Below are positions 1 to 7,793 of a DNA stretch of 15,609 bases, piece after piece. Origin of the DNA: JBJKRF01 sp046704785 (GTDB lineage: Bacteria > Chloroflexota > Anaerolineae > Anaerolineales > Villigracilaceae). The notes beneath the pieces are model-generated. The model was given only the letters and a program-made list of their open reading frames with translations. It was not told the origin of the DNA and searched no databases. Numbering within the stretch: position 1 is the stretch's first letter; the number at the start of each line of letters is the position of its first letter. The position numbers and the translations under genes are program-made. The DNA lies in NCBI GenBank assembly GCA_046704785.1, contig JBJKRF010000051.1, positions 1 to 15,609 on the forward strand, in the 5' to 3' direction.

Positions 1-211
1 CTTAAGAAATTTGCTCCGTTGTGAGGCTAATCGGCCTTTCCGTCGATTTTATGGGGAAAAGTCGAAAAAACTTGGCGTCTTGGCGGCTTTGCGTTAAATT
101 CACTGGTTCCAAATTTGGAATTGCTGCTTTTTCTCAACGCCTTCGAGTAGAAGCATACCTTGGAGACTTGAATTCTTTGCATTTTGAGCGGAATACGATC
201 AATTGGAATAT
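1..211. other. Non-coding stretch downstream of cobU
   Basis: No convincing gene is seen here. The stretch follows the cobU stop codon and holds a short run of degenerate 8-base repeats (71-95) and a 14-base palindrome TTCCAAATTTGGAA (107-120). I see no GC-rich hairpin followed by a T-run on the minus strand, so the end of the cobalamin operon transcript is not marked by an obvious intrinsic terminator inside the window. Confidence 0.6.
71..95 (-). repeat. Degenerate 8-nt tandem repeat remnant
   Basis: Read on the minus strand, three near-copies of an 8-base unit follow each other: ACGCAAAG, CCGCCAAG, ACGCCAAG. Runs of this CGCAAAG-type unit are a familiar kind of intergenic degenerate repeat in environmental bacterial genomes (recollection, not a search). 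It lies outside any gene and has no evident function. Confidence 0.5.
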
Positions 212-778
212 CTATGTCGATGGCGCTTCGCGGTACTGCGTAACCGGTACGGCGATCCCTGCTACCAGCCAGAAGATTTCGCCTGCTGCGGCAGCGACCC
301 GCTGGTTGGCGCGACCAAGCAGATCGCGGTAGAGACGCCCCAGCGGGTAGGCTGGGACAACGCCCAGGCCGACTTCGTTCGAGACGACGACCCAGGTGGC
401 GTGACTCTTTCGAATCGTTGCCAACAGAGCTGTCATCTCGTCCTCGACCCGAAAAGCGGCGCTGTTTTCATCGATCCTGTCCTCGCCGTCTTGTAAGAGC
501 AGGTTGCTTACCAGCAGGGTCAGACAGTCCAGTAAGATCAGGTTAACCTGTAGCGGGTCGGCGCTCAGGGCTGTGGCAATGCCTTGTGGAATTTCGCGCG
601 TTATCCACCCGGCAGGACGTGCCTCCCGGTGCTTGCGGATACGGGTTGCCATTTCGTCGTCTCCGGGATGGGCGGTGGCGATCACGGCCACCAGCCCCTC
701 CTGTTTTTCGGCTAGATGTTGGGCGTAACTGCTTTTGCCGCTGCGCGCTCCTCCTAAAATGAAGATCAATTTTCCCAT
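212..778 (-). CDS. cobU: Bifunctional adenosylcobinamide kinase / adenosylcobinamide-phosphate guanylyltransferase
   Basis: CobU phosphorylates adenosylcobinamide and then transfers GMP to it, giving adenosylcobinamide-GDP, the substrate of CobS in the cytoplasm. The 188-residue protein has the usual family length. It starts with a P-loop GGARSGKSS (residues 9-17), followed by the family signature DDEMATRIRKHREARP, in which His50 matches the guanylylated histidine of the Salmonella enzyme. The Walker B-like LLDCLTLLVSN and the later VVSNEVGLGVVP and GRANQRVA blocks are all present. The ATG has an AGGA ribosome site about 9 bases upstream. It is the last gene of the cobalamin operon in this window, 40 bases after the cobC homologue. 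Confidence 0.95.
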   Translation of the reverse strand: MGKLIFILGGARSGKSSYAQHLAEKQEGLVAVIATAHPGDDEMATRIRKHREARPAGWITREIPQGIATALSADPLQVNLILLDCLTLLVSNLLLQDGEDRIDENSAAFRVEDEMTALLATIRKSHATWVVVSNEVGLGVVPAYPLGRLYRDLLGRANQRVAAAAGEIFWLVAGIAVPVTQYREAPST

Positions 779-818
779 ATTGTTCGATCCTTTCTTGTCC
801 GATGTCGCTCCAACGGTG

Positions 819-1454
819 TCAACCCGGGTTTTTGCGAGGATATATTTCCTCGTCCAGGTGGCAGGTATCGTTCAGGGTATCCAGAATTGCCCCGGCAGGC
901 CAGAAGCTCAGGCGGGAAATCGAGGCGGTGGACAGGTGAAATTGCCAGTACATTTGGGCGGGAAGTCCCAGCGCCAAGCAAAGGAGCACCTGGAGTGGGC
1001 CACCATGTGCGACTACCAGGACGTTCTCATCCACATGACGGGCGCGCATTTCGTCCAATGATGATTGGACCCGTCTGACGAGTTGCTTGAGCATTTCGCC
1101 GCCGGGTGGGGCGCTTCCTTCTCGATGCGTTTCCCAGTGTGAAAGTGCCGTGGGGTTTCGCTGACGGATTTCCTCGTAGGTCAATCCTTCCCAGTCTCCG
1201 AAGTTGATTTCGCGTAAACGCGCGTCGGAACGTACGGCGGCTTTCTGACGTGCAGCGATGGCCTGGGCGGTTTCCTGCGCCCGACGCAAGTCGCTGGCAT
1301 AAATGGCTTGTGCAAGTTCAGACGATAAGCAGGCCGCCAGTGCCTGAGCTTGTTGCAGGCCCTTTGCGCTCAAAGGGACGTCGCTGTGCCCTTGCAGACG
1401 TCGGGAGAGATTCCATTCGGTTATCCCGTGTCGGACAAGCGTTAATTTCATCAT
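819..1454 (-). CDS. cobC: Histidine-phosphatase family protein, probable alpha-ribazole phosphatase
   Basis: Members of this phosphoglycerate mutase-like family remove the 5'-phosphate from alpha-ribazole phosphate or from adenosylcobalamin 5'-phosphate, the last step of nucleotide-loop assembly. The 211-residue protein has the catalytic LVRHGITEWN motif with the phosphorylated histidine at residue 9, a conserved Glu in LREINFGDWEG (about 83), and the second active-site histidine in VVAHGG (residue 150). The family contains many unrelated phosphatases; the assignment to alpha-ribazole rests on its place between cobS (28 bases upstream) and cobU. Two tandem ATG codons are possible starts; a GAGGA site lies 6 bases before the first. 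Family call is firm, substrate is inferred from context. Confidence 0.88.
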   Translation of the reverse strand: MMKLTLVRHGITEWNLSRRLQGHSDVPLSAKGLQQAQALAACLSSELAQAIYASDLRRAQETAQAIAARQKAAVRSDARLREINFGDWEGLTYEEIRQRNPTALSHWETHREGSAPPGGEMLKQLVRRVQSSLDEMRARHVDENVLVVAHGGPLQVLLCLALGLPAQMYWQFHLSTASISRLSFWPAGAILDTLNDTCHLDEEIYPRKNPG

Positions 1455-1482
1455 CGAGAATCCTCATCAATCTAATCTGTTG

Positions 1483-2253
1483 TTAGTGCAGGCCGCAAAA
1501 GACCAGTAGGACGATCACTTCCGTCAATTCGTTCAACGCGCCGTAAATATCACCCGTCAGGCCGGGAATACGTCGGAGCGTAAACCGGACGATGGCAATT
1601 GCAAGCAGCGCTGCTGCGGCGACTGCCAGCAGGCCACGCGAACCGGCAGCGAGCCAGGCCACGACCCCGGCCGTTAAACTTGCCAGCGCTGCCTGCGGCC
1701 AGCCGGCCTGTGCTTTCAAGCTTTTGCCCAGGCCTTGCGGGCGCGCGTAGGGAAACAGCACCACGGCCAACGACATGCTCCAGCGCCCCAGGACGGGTGC
1801 GAGCAGCAGGGCGGGAGTCGCCTGCTGGACCGTCAGCGCCATCAGCGCAGCGAACTTGACCAGGAGTAGTAACAAGCCGCCGCTGAAGGCAAAAGCCCCG
1901 ATGCGATGGTCGTGCATGATTTTCAGACGCTGGTCGGGGGTCGAGCCACCCAACAGACCATCGCAGGCGTCCAGAAAGCCGTCGAGATGTAGCGCCCCGC
2001 TCGACACGACCCACAGGACCAGTAGCAGCACTGCGCTCACCGGTTGAGGGAAGAACCAACCTAGTAAGCGGGCACTGCCCGCCAACAGCAATCCAATCGA
2101 CAGCCCAACCAGCGGGTAATAGCTTACGGCACGCGCCATCTCAGCCTCGTTAAACGCGCGCCGAATCAGAGGCGGCATCAGCGTCAGAAACTGCAGGGCA
2201 GCCAGAAAATCGACGAAGGGTCGTGCGGGCGCATCCGCATCCGGGGCGTTCAC
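1483..2253 (-). CDS. cobS: Adenosylcobinamide-GDP ribazoletransferase (cobalamin synthase)
   Basis: CobS is the integral membrane enzyme that joins adenosylcobinamide-GDP to alpha-ribazole (or its phosphate), completing the cobalamin lower ligand. The 256-residue protein carries the family motif LDGFLDACDGLLGG (residues 90-103), whose aspartates bind the metal, and MHDHRIGAFA (about 113-122). Several hydrophobic segments follow (around 50-80, 125-160 and 185-225). The start codon is GTG and overlaps the cobT stop codon as GTGA, which implies translational coupling with cobT. Supplier of one substrate (CobU) and of the other (CobT) are in the same operon. Confidence 0.95.
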   Translation of the reverse strand: MNAPDADAPARPFVDFLAALQFLTLMPPLIRRAFNEAEMARAVSYYPLVGLSIGLLLAGSARLLGWFFPQPVSAVLLLVLWVVSSGALHLDGFLDACDGLLGGSTPDQRLKIMHDHRIGAFAFSGGLLLLLVKFAALMALTVQQATPALLLAPVLGRWSMSLAVVLFPYARPQGLGKSLKAQAGWPQAALASLTAGVVAWLAAGSRGLLAVAAAALLAIAIVRFTLRRIPGLTGDIYGALNELTEVIVLLVFCGLH

Positions 2254-3308
2254 ACGCTGTCCTTCCCGGATACGCCTGCCTCGCCAAAGGTCGACATTTC
2301 GCCGAGCAGTCGGCAGGCGGCTTCGACCAGGGGCAAGGCCAGTACGGCGCCGCTGCCTTCACCGAGGCGTAGTTCCAGGTCCAGCAAGGGTTCCAGGCCC
2401 AACCAGGCGAGCATGCGCCCGTGGCCGCATTCCTGCGAGCGGTGAGCCGCGATCAGGTAGGGGCGCAGAGCCGGGGCCAGTTGCACAGCGACCAACGCCG
2501 CGGCGGTGGAGATAAAGCCGTCCACCAGTACCGGACGCTGCTGAGCGGCAGCGGCCAGCATCGCGCCGGCCAAACCGCCGATTTCGAAGCCACCGACTTT
2601 TGCCAGCACATCCAGTCCGTCTTTTGGATCGGGGCGATTCAGGACCAAAGCCTGTTCGACCGCCCGAATCTTCCGCTGCAAACCGGCCTCGTCCACGCCT
2701 GTGCCGCGCCCGACGATCTCCGCCGCAGGTTGCCCCAGGATCGAGACGGCAATGGCCGCCGACGGTGTGGTGTTGCCAATGCCCATGTCGCCGATGGCGA
2801 GCAGGTCTAGCCCGTGTGTGATTTCGGCCTCGACCACTTCGGCGCCCGCCAGGATGGCGTGGACGGCCTGTTCGCGGCTCATGGCTGCCTGGCTGGTGAG
2901 GTTGCCCGTGCCGTAGCCGATCTTTTTGACGACCAGCCCGGGGTGGGGCGGCAGGTCGACGGCGACGCCCATATCGACCACCGTTACGCGCGCGTCCATC
3001 TGTCTCGCCAGAACGTTGATGGCCGCCCCGCCGTGCAGGAAGTTCGCCACCATCTGCGCGGTCACTTCGCTTGGGTAGGCGCTGACGCCCTCAGCAGCGA
3101 CGCCGTGGTCGCCGGCCATCACGATGACGGCTTTGTGCCGCACCTGTGGAGTGGCCTGCCGGCGGATGCCGGCCATCTGGATGGATAACGCTTCCAGGCG
3201 TCCCAGGCTGCCGGGCGGCTTGGTCAGTGTATCCTGGCGCTCGCGCGCTGCTTGCATGGCAAGTTCGTCGAGTGGTTGAATCTGATGAATCAGTGTGTCG
3301 ATTGACAT
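2250..3308 (-). CDS. cobT: Nicotinate-nucleotide--dimethylbenzimidazole phosphoribosyltransferase
   Basis: CobT moves phosphoribose from nicotinate mononucleotide to a benzimidazole base, making alpha-ribazole phosphate for CobS. The 352-residue length is normal. Visible blocks are KPPGSLGRLE (30-39), VMAGDHGVAAEGVSAYP, FLHGGAAINVLAR, GDMGIGNTTPSAA, and near the end GEGSGAVLALPL, where Glu317 corresponds in position to the catalytic base of the Salmonella enzyme. The ATG has a strong GGAGG six bases upstream. The gene lies 215 bases after cobO, and that gap is filled largely by a palindromic repeat, so it may be separately translated or expressed. Its 3' end overlaps cobS by 4 bases. Confidence 0.96.
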   Translation of the reverse strand: MSIDTLIHQIQPLDELAMQAARERQDTLTKPPGSLGRLEALSIQMAGIRRQATPQVRHKAVIVMAGDHGVAAEGVSAYPSEVTAQMVANFLHGGAAINVLARQMDARVTVVDMGVAVDLPPHPGLVVKKIGYGTGNLTSQAAMSREQAVHAILAGAEVVEAEITHGLDLLAIGDMGIGNTTPSAAIAVSILGQPAAEIVGRGTGVDEAGLQRKIRAVEQALVLNRPDPKDGLDVLAKVGGFEIGGLAGAMLAAAAQQRPVLVDGFISTAAALVAVQLAPALRPYLIAAHRSQECGHGRMLAWLGLEPLLDLELRLGEGSGAVLALPLVEAACRLLGEMSTFGEAGVSGKDSV

Positions 3309-3360
3309 TCAAATCCTCCGTAAAAATTTATGGCTCTCCCGTTCATGGCGGGAAAATCTG

Positions 3361-3447
3361 AACCACAACGGCCAGAACGGGGCACGAAGAGGAGATTTCA
3401 AGATTTTGCCCTCTTTTTCCTTCGTGCTCGTCGTGTCCTTGGTGGTT
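3361..3447. repeat. Imperfect palindromic intergenic repeat (MITE/REP-like)
   Basis: The element is bounded by AACCAC at 3361-3366 and its exact complement GTGGTT at 3442-3447. Inside, GCACGAAG (3382-3389) is matched by CTTCGTGC (3420-3427). Over about 28 bases the two arms are recognisably reverse complements, so the 87-base unit can form a long imperfect hairpin. On the minus strand the right arm reads as loose 9-base steps (CCACCAAGG, ACACGACGA, GCACGAAGG). It lies between cobO and cobT inside the operon. It resembles repeats often scattered in intergenic regions; whether it is mobile is unknown. Confidence 0.65.
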
Positions 3448-3523
3448 AAAAGAATGGTTTCCCGTTAAAAACGGCTGAGCCAAATTTATTTGCTTGAAAA
3501 AGGGGACGGCTTGTTCGTTGCTC

Positions 3524-4057
3524 TCAGAACTCGATGCCCGGTTGAGCCTTGATGCCCCTTTCATAGGGATGTTTGACCATCTTCATTTCGGTGACCAGAT
3601 CGGCATAATCGATCAGTTCGGTGGGGGCGTAGCGCCCGGTGATGATCAGGTGTAATCCTTGCGGGCGGTTAGCGTGTAGCCAATTTATCACTTCTTGAGT
3701 CTTTAGCCAGCCGTAGTGCAAGGGATAAGTAAACTCATCGAGCAAAACCAGGTCGTATTTCTCGCTGGTGATTTTTTCCTGGGCCAATTCCCAGCCGTGC
3801 AGGGCGCGGGCAGTCGTTTCGTCCATGTCTTTGGAAAGCCAGGTGAAGCCGTCTCCGGTTTTGTGCCACTCGATGCCCAGCTTCTTTGCCGCCTTGATCT
3901 CTCCCCATTGGCCGGTCTCGGACTTGATAAATTGGACGACACAGAGACGGAAGCCGCGTCCCCAAGCGCGCAGGAGCATTCCCAGGGCGGCGGTGGTTTT
4001 GCCTTTGCCATCCCCAGTATGGACGATGGTCAGGCCGGTGCGGGAGGAAGAATTCAT
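3524..4057 (-). CDS. cobO: Cob(I)yrinic acid a,c-diamide adenosyltransferase (CobA/CobO/BtuR type)
   Basis: This enzyme transfers the adenosyl group of ATP to the reduced cobalt of a corrinoid, making the organometallic bond. The 177-residue protein shows the family's unusual P-loop GDGKGKTTAALG (residues 15-26), the VVQFIKS block, the DETTARALHGWELA region, the Walker B-like YDLVLLDEFTYPLHYGWL and the C-terminal HPYERGIKAQPGIEF, which is diagnostic for CobA/CobO. The ATG overlaps the stop codon of the preceding B12-binding-fold gene as ATGA, so the two are probably translationally coupled. The C-terminus is complete. Confidence 0.95.
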   Translation of the reverse strand: MNSSSRTGLTIVHTGDGKGKTTAALGMLLRAWGRGFRLCVVQFIKSETGQWGEIKAAKKLGIEWHKTGDGFTWLSKDMDETTARALHGWELAQEKITSEKYDLVLLDEFTYPLHYGWLKTQEVINWLHANRPQGLHLIITGRYAPTELIDYADLVTEMKMVKHPYERGIKAQPGIEF

Positions 4058-4863
4058 AGCATAGAGTCTCTATCGAAAAATTCTTTTAGGATCAGGTTTT
4101 GAATCTGTTCAAGTCCTTTCAAGACGGCTGGCCCTGGCTGCAGGAGGAAGGCTGATTTGATCTCATAGACGCGTTGATCCCGGACTGCAGTGATCTGGTC
4201 CCAACCAGGTCGTTGCAAGATACTTGAAATATTGACCTTTTTGCCACACCACGAAGCGATGATCAGATCTGGATTGCGTCGCAGGACCTCATCGGCAGGG
4301 ACGATGCGGTCGGATGCCTTGTGCCCTTTTATTTCTGGAAAAAGTTCCTGCCCGCCGGCAATCTCGATCAGCTCGCCCACCCAACCGATACCGCTAATCA
4401 ACGGATTGTGCCATTCCTCGAAGTAAACCGTAGGACGCTGTCGCAAGTGCGCTGCGCGGGTCTGTGTTTGCTCAAAGGTACGTTGCATCTCGCCAATGAG
4501 CGCCTGCGCAGCGCCCGCAGCCCCAGCCAGGGAGCCGAGCATCAAAATGGATTCCAGGATGCCTTTCAGCGTGCGCTGGTTCATCGTGAAAACGGTGAAA
4601 CCCTCTCGGACCAGATCATGGGTGATCTGAGCCTGCAAGTCAGAGAAGGCCACGACCAGGTCCGGTTTGAGTTCTTTGATCTTTTCGATGTTGATACTGG
4701 TGTAACTGCCGATTTTGACCTTCCGGCGCGCTTCGGGTGGCTCAGTGGTGAAGCCAGAGATGCCGACGATCCGCTCGCCCAGGCCCAGTCGATACAGAAT
4801 ATCCACGCTTTCGGTGGTCGTGCAGACGATACGCATCGGGTATTGAATCTGTTTCCAGTTCAT
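4054..4863 (-). CDS. Cytoplasmic BtuF-like cobalamin-binding-fold protein (no signal peptide)
   Basis: The protein has the fold of class III periplasmic binding proteins (Peripla_BP_2, the BtuF/FhuD family). It shows the opening strand RIVCTTTESVDILYRLGLGERIVGIS, an IEKIKELKPDLVVAFSDLQ block and the C-terminal PGPAVLKGLEQI. BtuF proteins normally bind B12 outside the membrane for a BtuCD importer, but here there is neither a signal peptide nor a lipobox, so the product should stay in the cytoplasm. I choose the ATG at 4861-4863 (269 residues) because GGAGG lies 8 bases before it; an in-frame ATG five codons earlier (4878) has no close ribosome site. The gene lies between cobQ and cobO and overlaps cobO by 4 bases. 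A corrinoid carrier or buffer is a reasonable inference; no function is proven. Confidence 0.85.
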   Translation of the reverse strand: MNWKQIQYPMRIVCTTTESVDILYRLGLGERIVGISGFTTEPPEARRKVKIGSYTSINIEKIKELKPDLVVAFSDLQAQITHDLVREGFTVFTMNQRTLKGILESILMLGSLAGAAGAAQALIGEMQRTFEQTQTRAAHLRQRPTVYFEEWHNPLISGIGWVGELIEIAGGQELFPEIKGHKASDRIVPADEVLRRNPDLIIASWCGKKVNISSILQRPGWDQITAVRDQRVYEIKSAFLLQPGPAVLKGLEQIQNLILKEFFDRDSML

Positions 4864-4871
4864 CTCATATG

Positions 4872-4876
4872 CCTCC
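4872..4876 (-). promoter_or_regulatory. Ribosome-binding site deciding the start of the BtuF-like gene
   Basis: GGAGG on the minus strand, 8 bases before the ATG at 4863. It lies inside the possible five-codon extension from 4878 and therefore favours the shorter protein. Confidence 0.6.
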
Positions 4877-4892
4877 ATGCTGCTTTCTTCAA

Positions 4893-6276
4893 TTAGCCTC
4901 CTCCTATGATTTTCCCAAGCAGTTCCATGTTCAGTACCGATTCCACCGAGTCAGCCAGAGCATCCAATGAGCCGTCGAGTGTAGGTGTAAGCTCTCCACC
5001 ACCCTGCCATCCCAGTGAAACGAAATTGCCAGGGCAACCCAAACTGGCCGGTTGTGTCGCCCGTGTGGATTTCGTATCCGTCCAGCTCGTGGCTCTTGAG
5101 GGGTAACATCCAGCCCGATTTGGCGCGAATAACGGCCCGGGTGCGGGAGGTCGTCTTCTGGCTGAGGAAGCGGGTCGTGAACGGTAACAAACCCAGGCCG
5201 GGGACGTAATCCACATCCGATTCGACATGCTGCGGGTCCCGGATGGCCTTCCCCAGCATTTGGTAGCCACCGCAGATCCCGACAACGTTCCCGCCGCTAC
5301 GGGCGAAATCCATGATAGCAGGGGCCAATCCGTTTGCGCGCAGCCAGTCCAGGTCGGCGACCGTACTCTTCGTCCCGGGCAGGATCAGCGCATGGGGGTG
5401 ACCCAGTTCGTCGGGTGCTGCCACGTAGCGGACGCGCACGCCGGGTTCGGCGCGCAACGGGTCGAAGTCGTCGAAGTTGGCGATGCGCGGCAGGCGCAAT
5501 ACGGCAAGGTCGATGGTACTGGGCGGGAGCGGGCCGGGGGCGGGGATGTCCTCGATCGAGACCGCGTCCTCATCGGGCAGGGAGAGGCCCTTCAGGTAGG
5601 GGATGACTCCCAGCACCGGCACGCCGCCCTTTTCCTCCAGGATGCGCAGCCCGTCGTCGAACAAGGCCGGGGCGCCGCGGAACTTGTTGACCACCAGCCC
5701 GCACACCAGCTTGCGCTCATCGGGTTCGAGCAACCAAAGCGTACCGAGCAGTTGGGCGAAGATCCCGCCGCGGTCGATGTCGCCGACCAGCAGCACCGGC
5801 GCGTGGGTGTAACGGGCCACGGCCATGTTGACGATGTCGCCCCGGCGCAGGTTGAGCTCGGCGGCGCTGCCGGCTCCTTCGATGACGACCAGCTCGTACG
5901 CGGCGCGCAGGCGGTCGAGGGCGGCGGTGACCTGTTCCCACAGAAAGGCTTTATGCCGGTAATACGCGCCGGCTTCGAGTGTGCGCCAAGCCCGGCCCAT
6001 GACCACCACCTGCGAGCGCGCCTCGGCTTCGGGCTTGATCAGCACCGGGTTCATCTCCGCCGACGGCTCGAGGCGCGCGGCGGCGGCCTGCAGCGCCTGG
6101 GCGCGACCGATCTCGCCGCCGTCGGAGCAGACCGCGGCGTTATTGGACATGTTCTGGGCCTTGAAGGGCGCCACGCGCAGTCCGCGCCGGGCGTAGATGC
6201 GGCACAGTGCGCCGACCAGCAAACTCTTGCCGGCTGAGGAACTACTGCCCTGGACCATCAAGATTTTTGCGGTCAT
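4893..6276 (-). pseudogene. cobQ: Cobyric acid synthase, 3' end frameshifted and internally deleted
   Basis: CobQ amidates the b, d, e and g side chains of adenosylcobyrinate a,c-diamide. The first 411 codons read well: P-loop-like QGSSSSAGKS (9-18), KAQNMSNNA, VGDIDRGGIFAQ, VVNKFRG, ANFDDFDPL, ILPGTKST and the glutaminase nucleophile Cys335 in GICGGYQMLG, then GYEIHTG (400-406). Family members normally continue with a variable stretch, then GTYLHG, which supplies the catalytic histidine, then an FxxxxL segment. None of this is present in any frame. Instead the main frame runs into TGA after codon 441. A different frame, ending in TAA at 4893-4895, carries a typical CobQ tail (DALADSVESVLNMELL). 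I infer a deletion of roughly 40-50 codons plus a frame change near 4980-5055. Either the gene is inactivated or the assembly is wrong here. Confidence 0.8.
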
Positions 6277-6288
6277 AAGCTTATTCCT

Positions 6289-7731
6289 TTACATCTTTTG
6301 GCGAGCGCAGGATACAAGCCGGAGCGCCAGTTCTGGCCTGGTCCAGAATGAAAGATGAATATATGAGGCCCATAACGACTCAAGGCAGGCTCCTTCGGGA
6401 ACGGTTTCGTTCGATCCGCCCCCTGGGCGCAAGCGATAGGCGTAGGGCAGGCCTGCCGGGCGAGCCTCCCAGACAGAGTGGTGGAACTCGTGACCACGTA
6501 CTTCCTCGCCGTGTTCCATCAGCCAGGTGTCGCCTGCGGCCTGTGCCAGACGATAGCCCATCGTCAGTGCGGGTTTCATCAGCGAGCGTCCGGGCAGTAT
6601 TCCAAACAAAGGATGCTCCCGTCCATCTGAATCGACAATGGATTGAGTAAGGCTCATCAAACCGCCGCATTCAGCGTAGATCGGCAAACCGCGCTCATGC
6701 GCTGCTTGCAGAGCAACGCGCATCCCGGCATTGGCGGAGAGTTTTGCAGCGTACAGTTCGGGGAATCCGCCGCTCAGGATTACACCGCAGGTCTCGCTGG
6801 GCAGGGCGGTGTCATTGAGCGGGCTGAAGAATGCAATTCGGGCCCCGGCGGCGCGCAACAGATCCAGGTTTTCTTCATAGATAAAGTTGAAAGCCTCGTC
6901 CCTCGCAACAGCGATCAGCGGCTCACCCGAGGGCTGTGTTGGCTGCCATGCAGCCCGTAGTTCGGACACCGGATCGAGGGTATGGGGGGGCGGCGCAGCG
7001 TCACCCGGCGGGCGGGCAATAGACAGAAGGCGGTCCAGGTCGATGTAACGGGAGACGTGCCCGGCGGCATTTTCGATGAAATCCTGCCAGCGACCAGCTT
7101 CGGCGGTGGGCACCAGACCCAGATGCCGCTCAGGGATCTCGAGAGCCGGATGATGGGGCAGGCAACCAAGGACCGGCTGCCCGGTGGTCTCCTCGATGGC
7201 GGACGCCACGCCCCGGCCATGACTTTCCCCGGCGACGTTGTTCACGATAAATCCGGCGACGTGCAGCTGTGGGTCGAAACGCTGGAATCCGAGTGCGACG
7301 GCAGCCGCGCTGCGCGCCATTTTCCCGGCGTCGATAACCAGAAAGACTGGCGAATTGGTCAGCTTGGCAACCTGCGCTGTGCTGCCGCTGTCTTCCTGGT
7401 AGTTCTGCCCGTCGAACAAACCCATCACACCCTCGATGATGGCAATATCCGCCGTTTGGATGTGGTGATGGAACAGCGGCACTAATTTGTCGGGGGGCAT
7501 CATCCAGGAATCCAGGTTATGGCAGGGACGGCCGGCAGCCAGGCTGTGATAGGTGGGATCGATATAGTCGGGGCCAACTTTGAATGGCTGGACAACCAAT
7601 CCATGGCTTCGCAGGGCTGCGATGAGTCCGGCCGTGATCGTTGTCTTTCCCGCACCACTGTGAACACCACTAATTACAATACGCATTCCAGAATCCATGC
7701 GGGTCGGATGCATGTGCGAGGATAAATTCAT
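6289..7731 (-). CDS. cobB: Cobyrinate a,c-diamide synthase (CobB/CbiA)
   Basis: CobB/CbiA uses ATP and glutamine to amidate the a and c side chains of cobyrinate or hydrogenobyrinate. The 480-residue protein has two domains: an ATP-binding N-terminal half with SGVHSGAGKTT (21-31), FKVGPDYIDPTYH (50-62), EGVMGLFDG (100-108) and FIVNNV (161-166), and a class I glutaminase half with the nucleophile Cys355 in YAECGGLM and the partner histidine at 459 in ASYIHLSF. VILSGGFPELYA (317-328) and RGHEFHHS (412-419) are also typical. The first ATG is preferred over Met16 because GGAGG lies 9 bases upstream of it. It begins 62 bases after the lipoprotein gene, with a perfect hairpin in the gap, and ends 12 bases before cobQ. 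Confidence 0.95.
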   Translation of the reverse strand: MNLSSHMHPTRMDSGMRIVISGVHSGAGKTTITAGLIAALRSHGLVVQPFKVGPDYIDPTYHSLAAGRPCHNLDSWMMPPDKLVPLFHHHIQTADIAIIEGVMGLFDGQNYQEDSGSTAQVAKLTNSPVFLVIDAGKMARSAAAVALGFQRFDPQLHVAGFIVNNVAGESHGRGVASAIEETTGQPVLGCLPHHPALEIPERHLGLVPTAEAGRWQDFIENAAGHVSRYIDLDRLLSIARPPGDAAPPPHTLDPVSELRAAWQPTQPSGEPLIAVARDEAFNFIYEENLDLLRAAGARIAFFSPLNDTALPSETCGVILSGGFPELYAAKLSANAGMRVALQAAHERGLPIYAECGGLMSLTQSIVDSDGREHPLFGILPGRSLMKPALTMGYRLAQAAGDTWLMEHGEEVRGHEFHHSVWEARPAGLPYAYRLRPGGGSNETVPEGACLESLWASYIHLSFWTRPELALRLVSCARQKM

Positions 7732-7753
7732 GAGGTAGAACCTCCGTTGTCTC

Positions 7754-7786
7754 GGTTCCCGAAGAGACTCGGCCTCTTCGGGAACC
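7754..7786. repeat. Perfect 13-bp inverted repeat between btuF-like gene and cobB
   Basis: GGTTCCCGAAGAG at 7754-7766 and its exact complement at 7774-7786 enclose a 7-base loop. On the minus strand (the coding direction) no T-run follows, so it is not a standard terminator for this operon; on the plus strand a weak CTTTC follows. It ends about 8 bases before the cobB ribosome-binding site. A role in mRNA end protection, processing or partial termination is possible. Confidence 0.7.
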
Positions 7787-7793
7787 TTTCTCG

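Noticed and set aside
107..120. 14-base palindrome TTCCAAATTTGGAA downstream of cobU
   Set aside because: AT-rich, with no nearby promoter or T-run; it is too short and isolated to call an operator or terminator.
5227..6237. Long plus-strand open frame of 336 codons opposite cobQ
   Set aside because: It mirrors the GC-rich cobQ coding strand, has no recognisable domain, and the minus-strand frame shows clear CobQ motifs over the same stretch.
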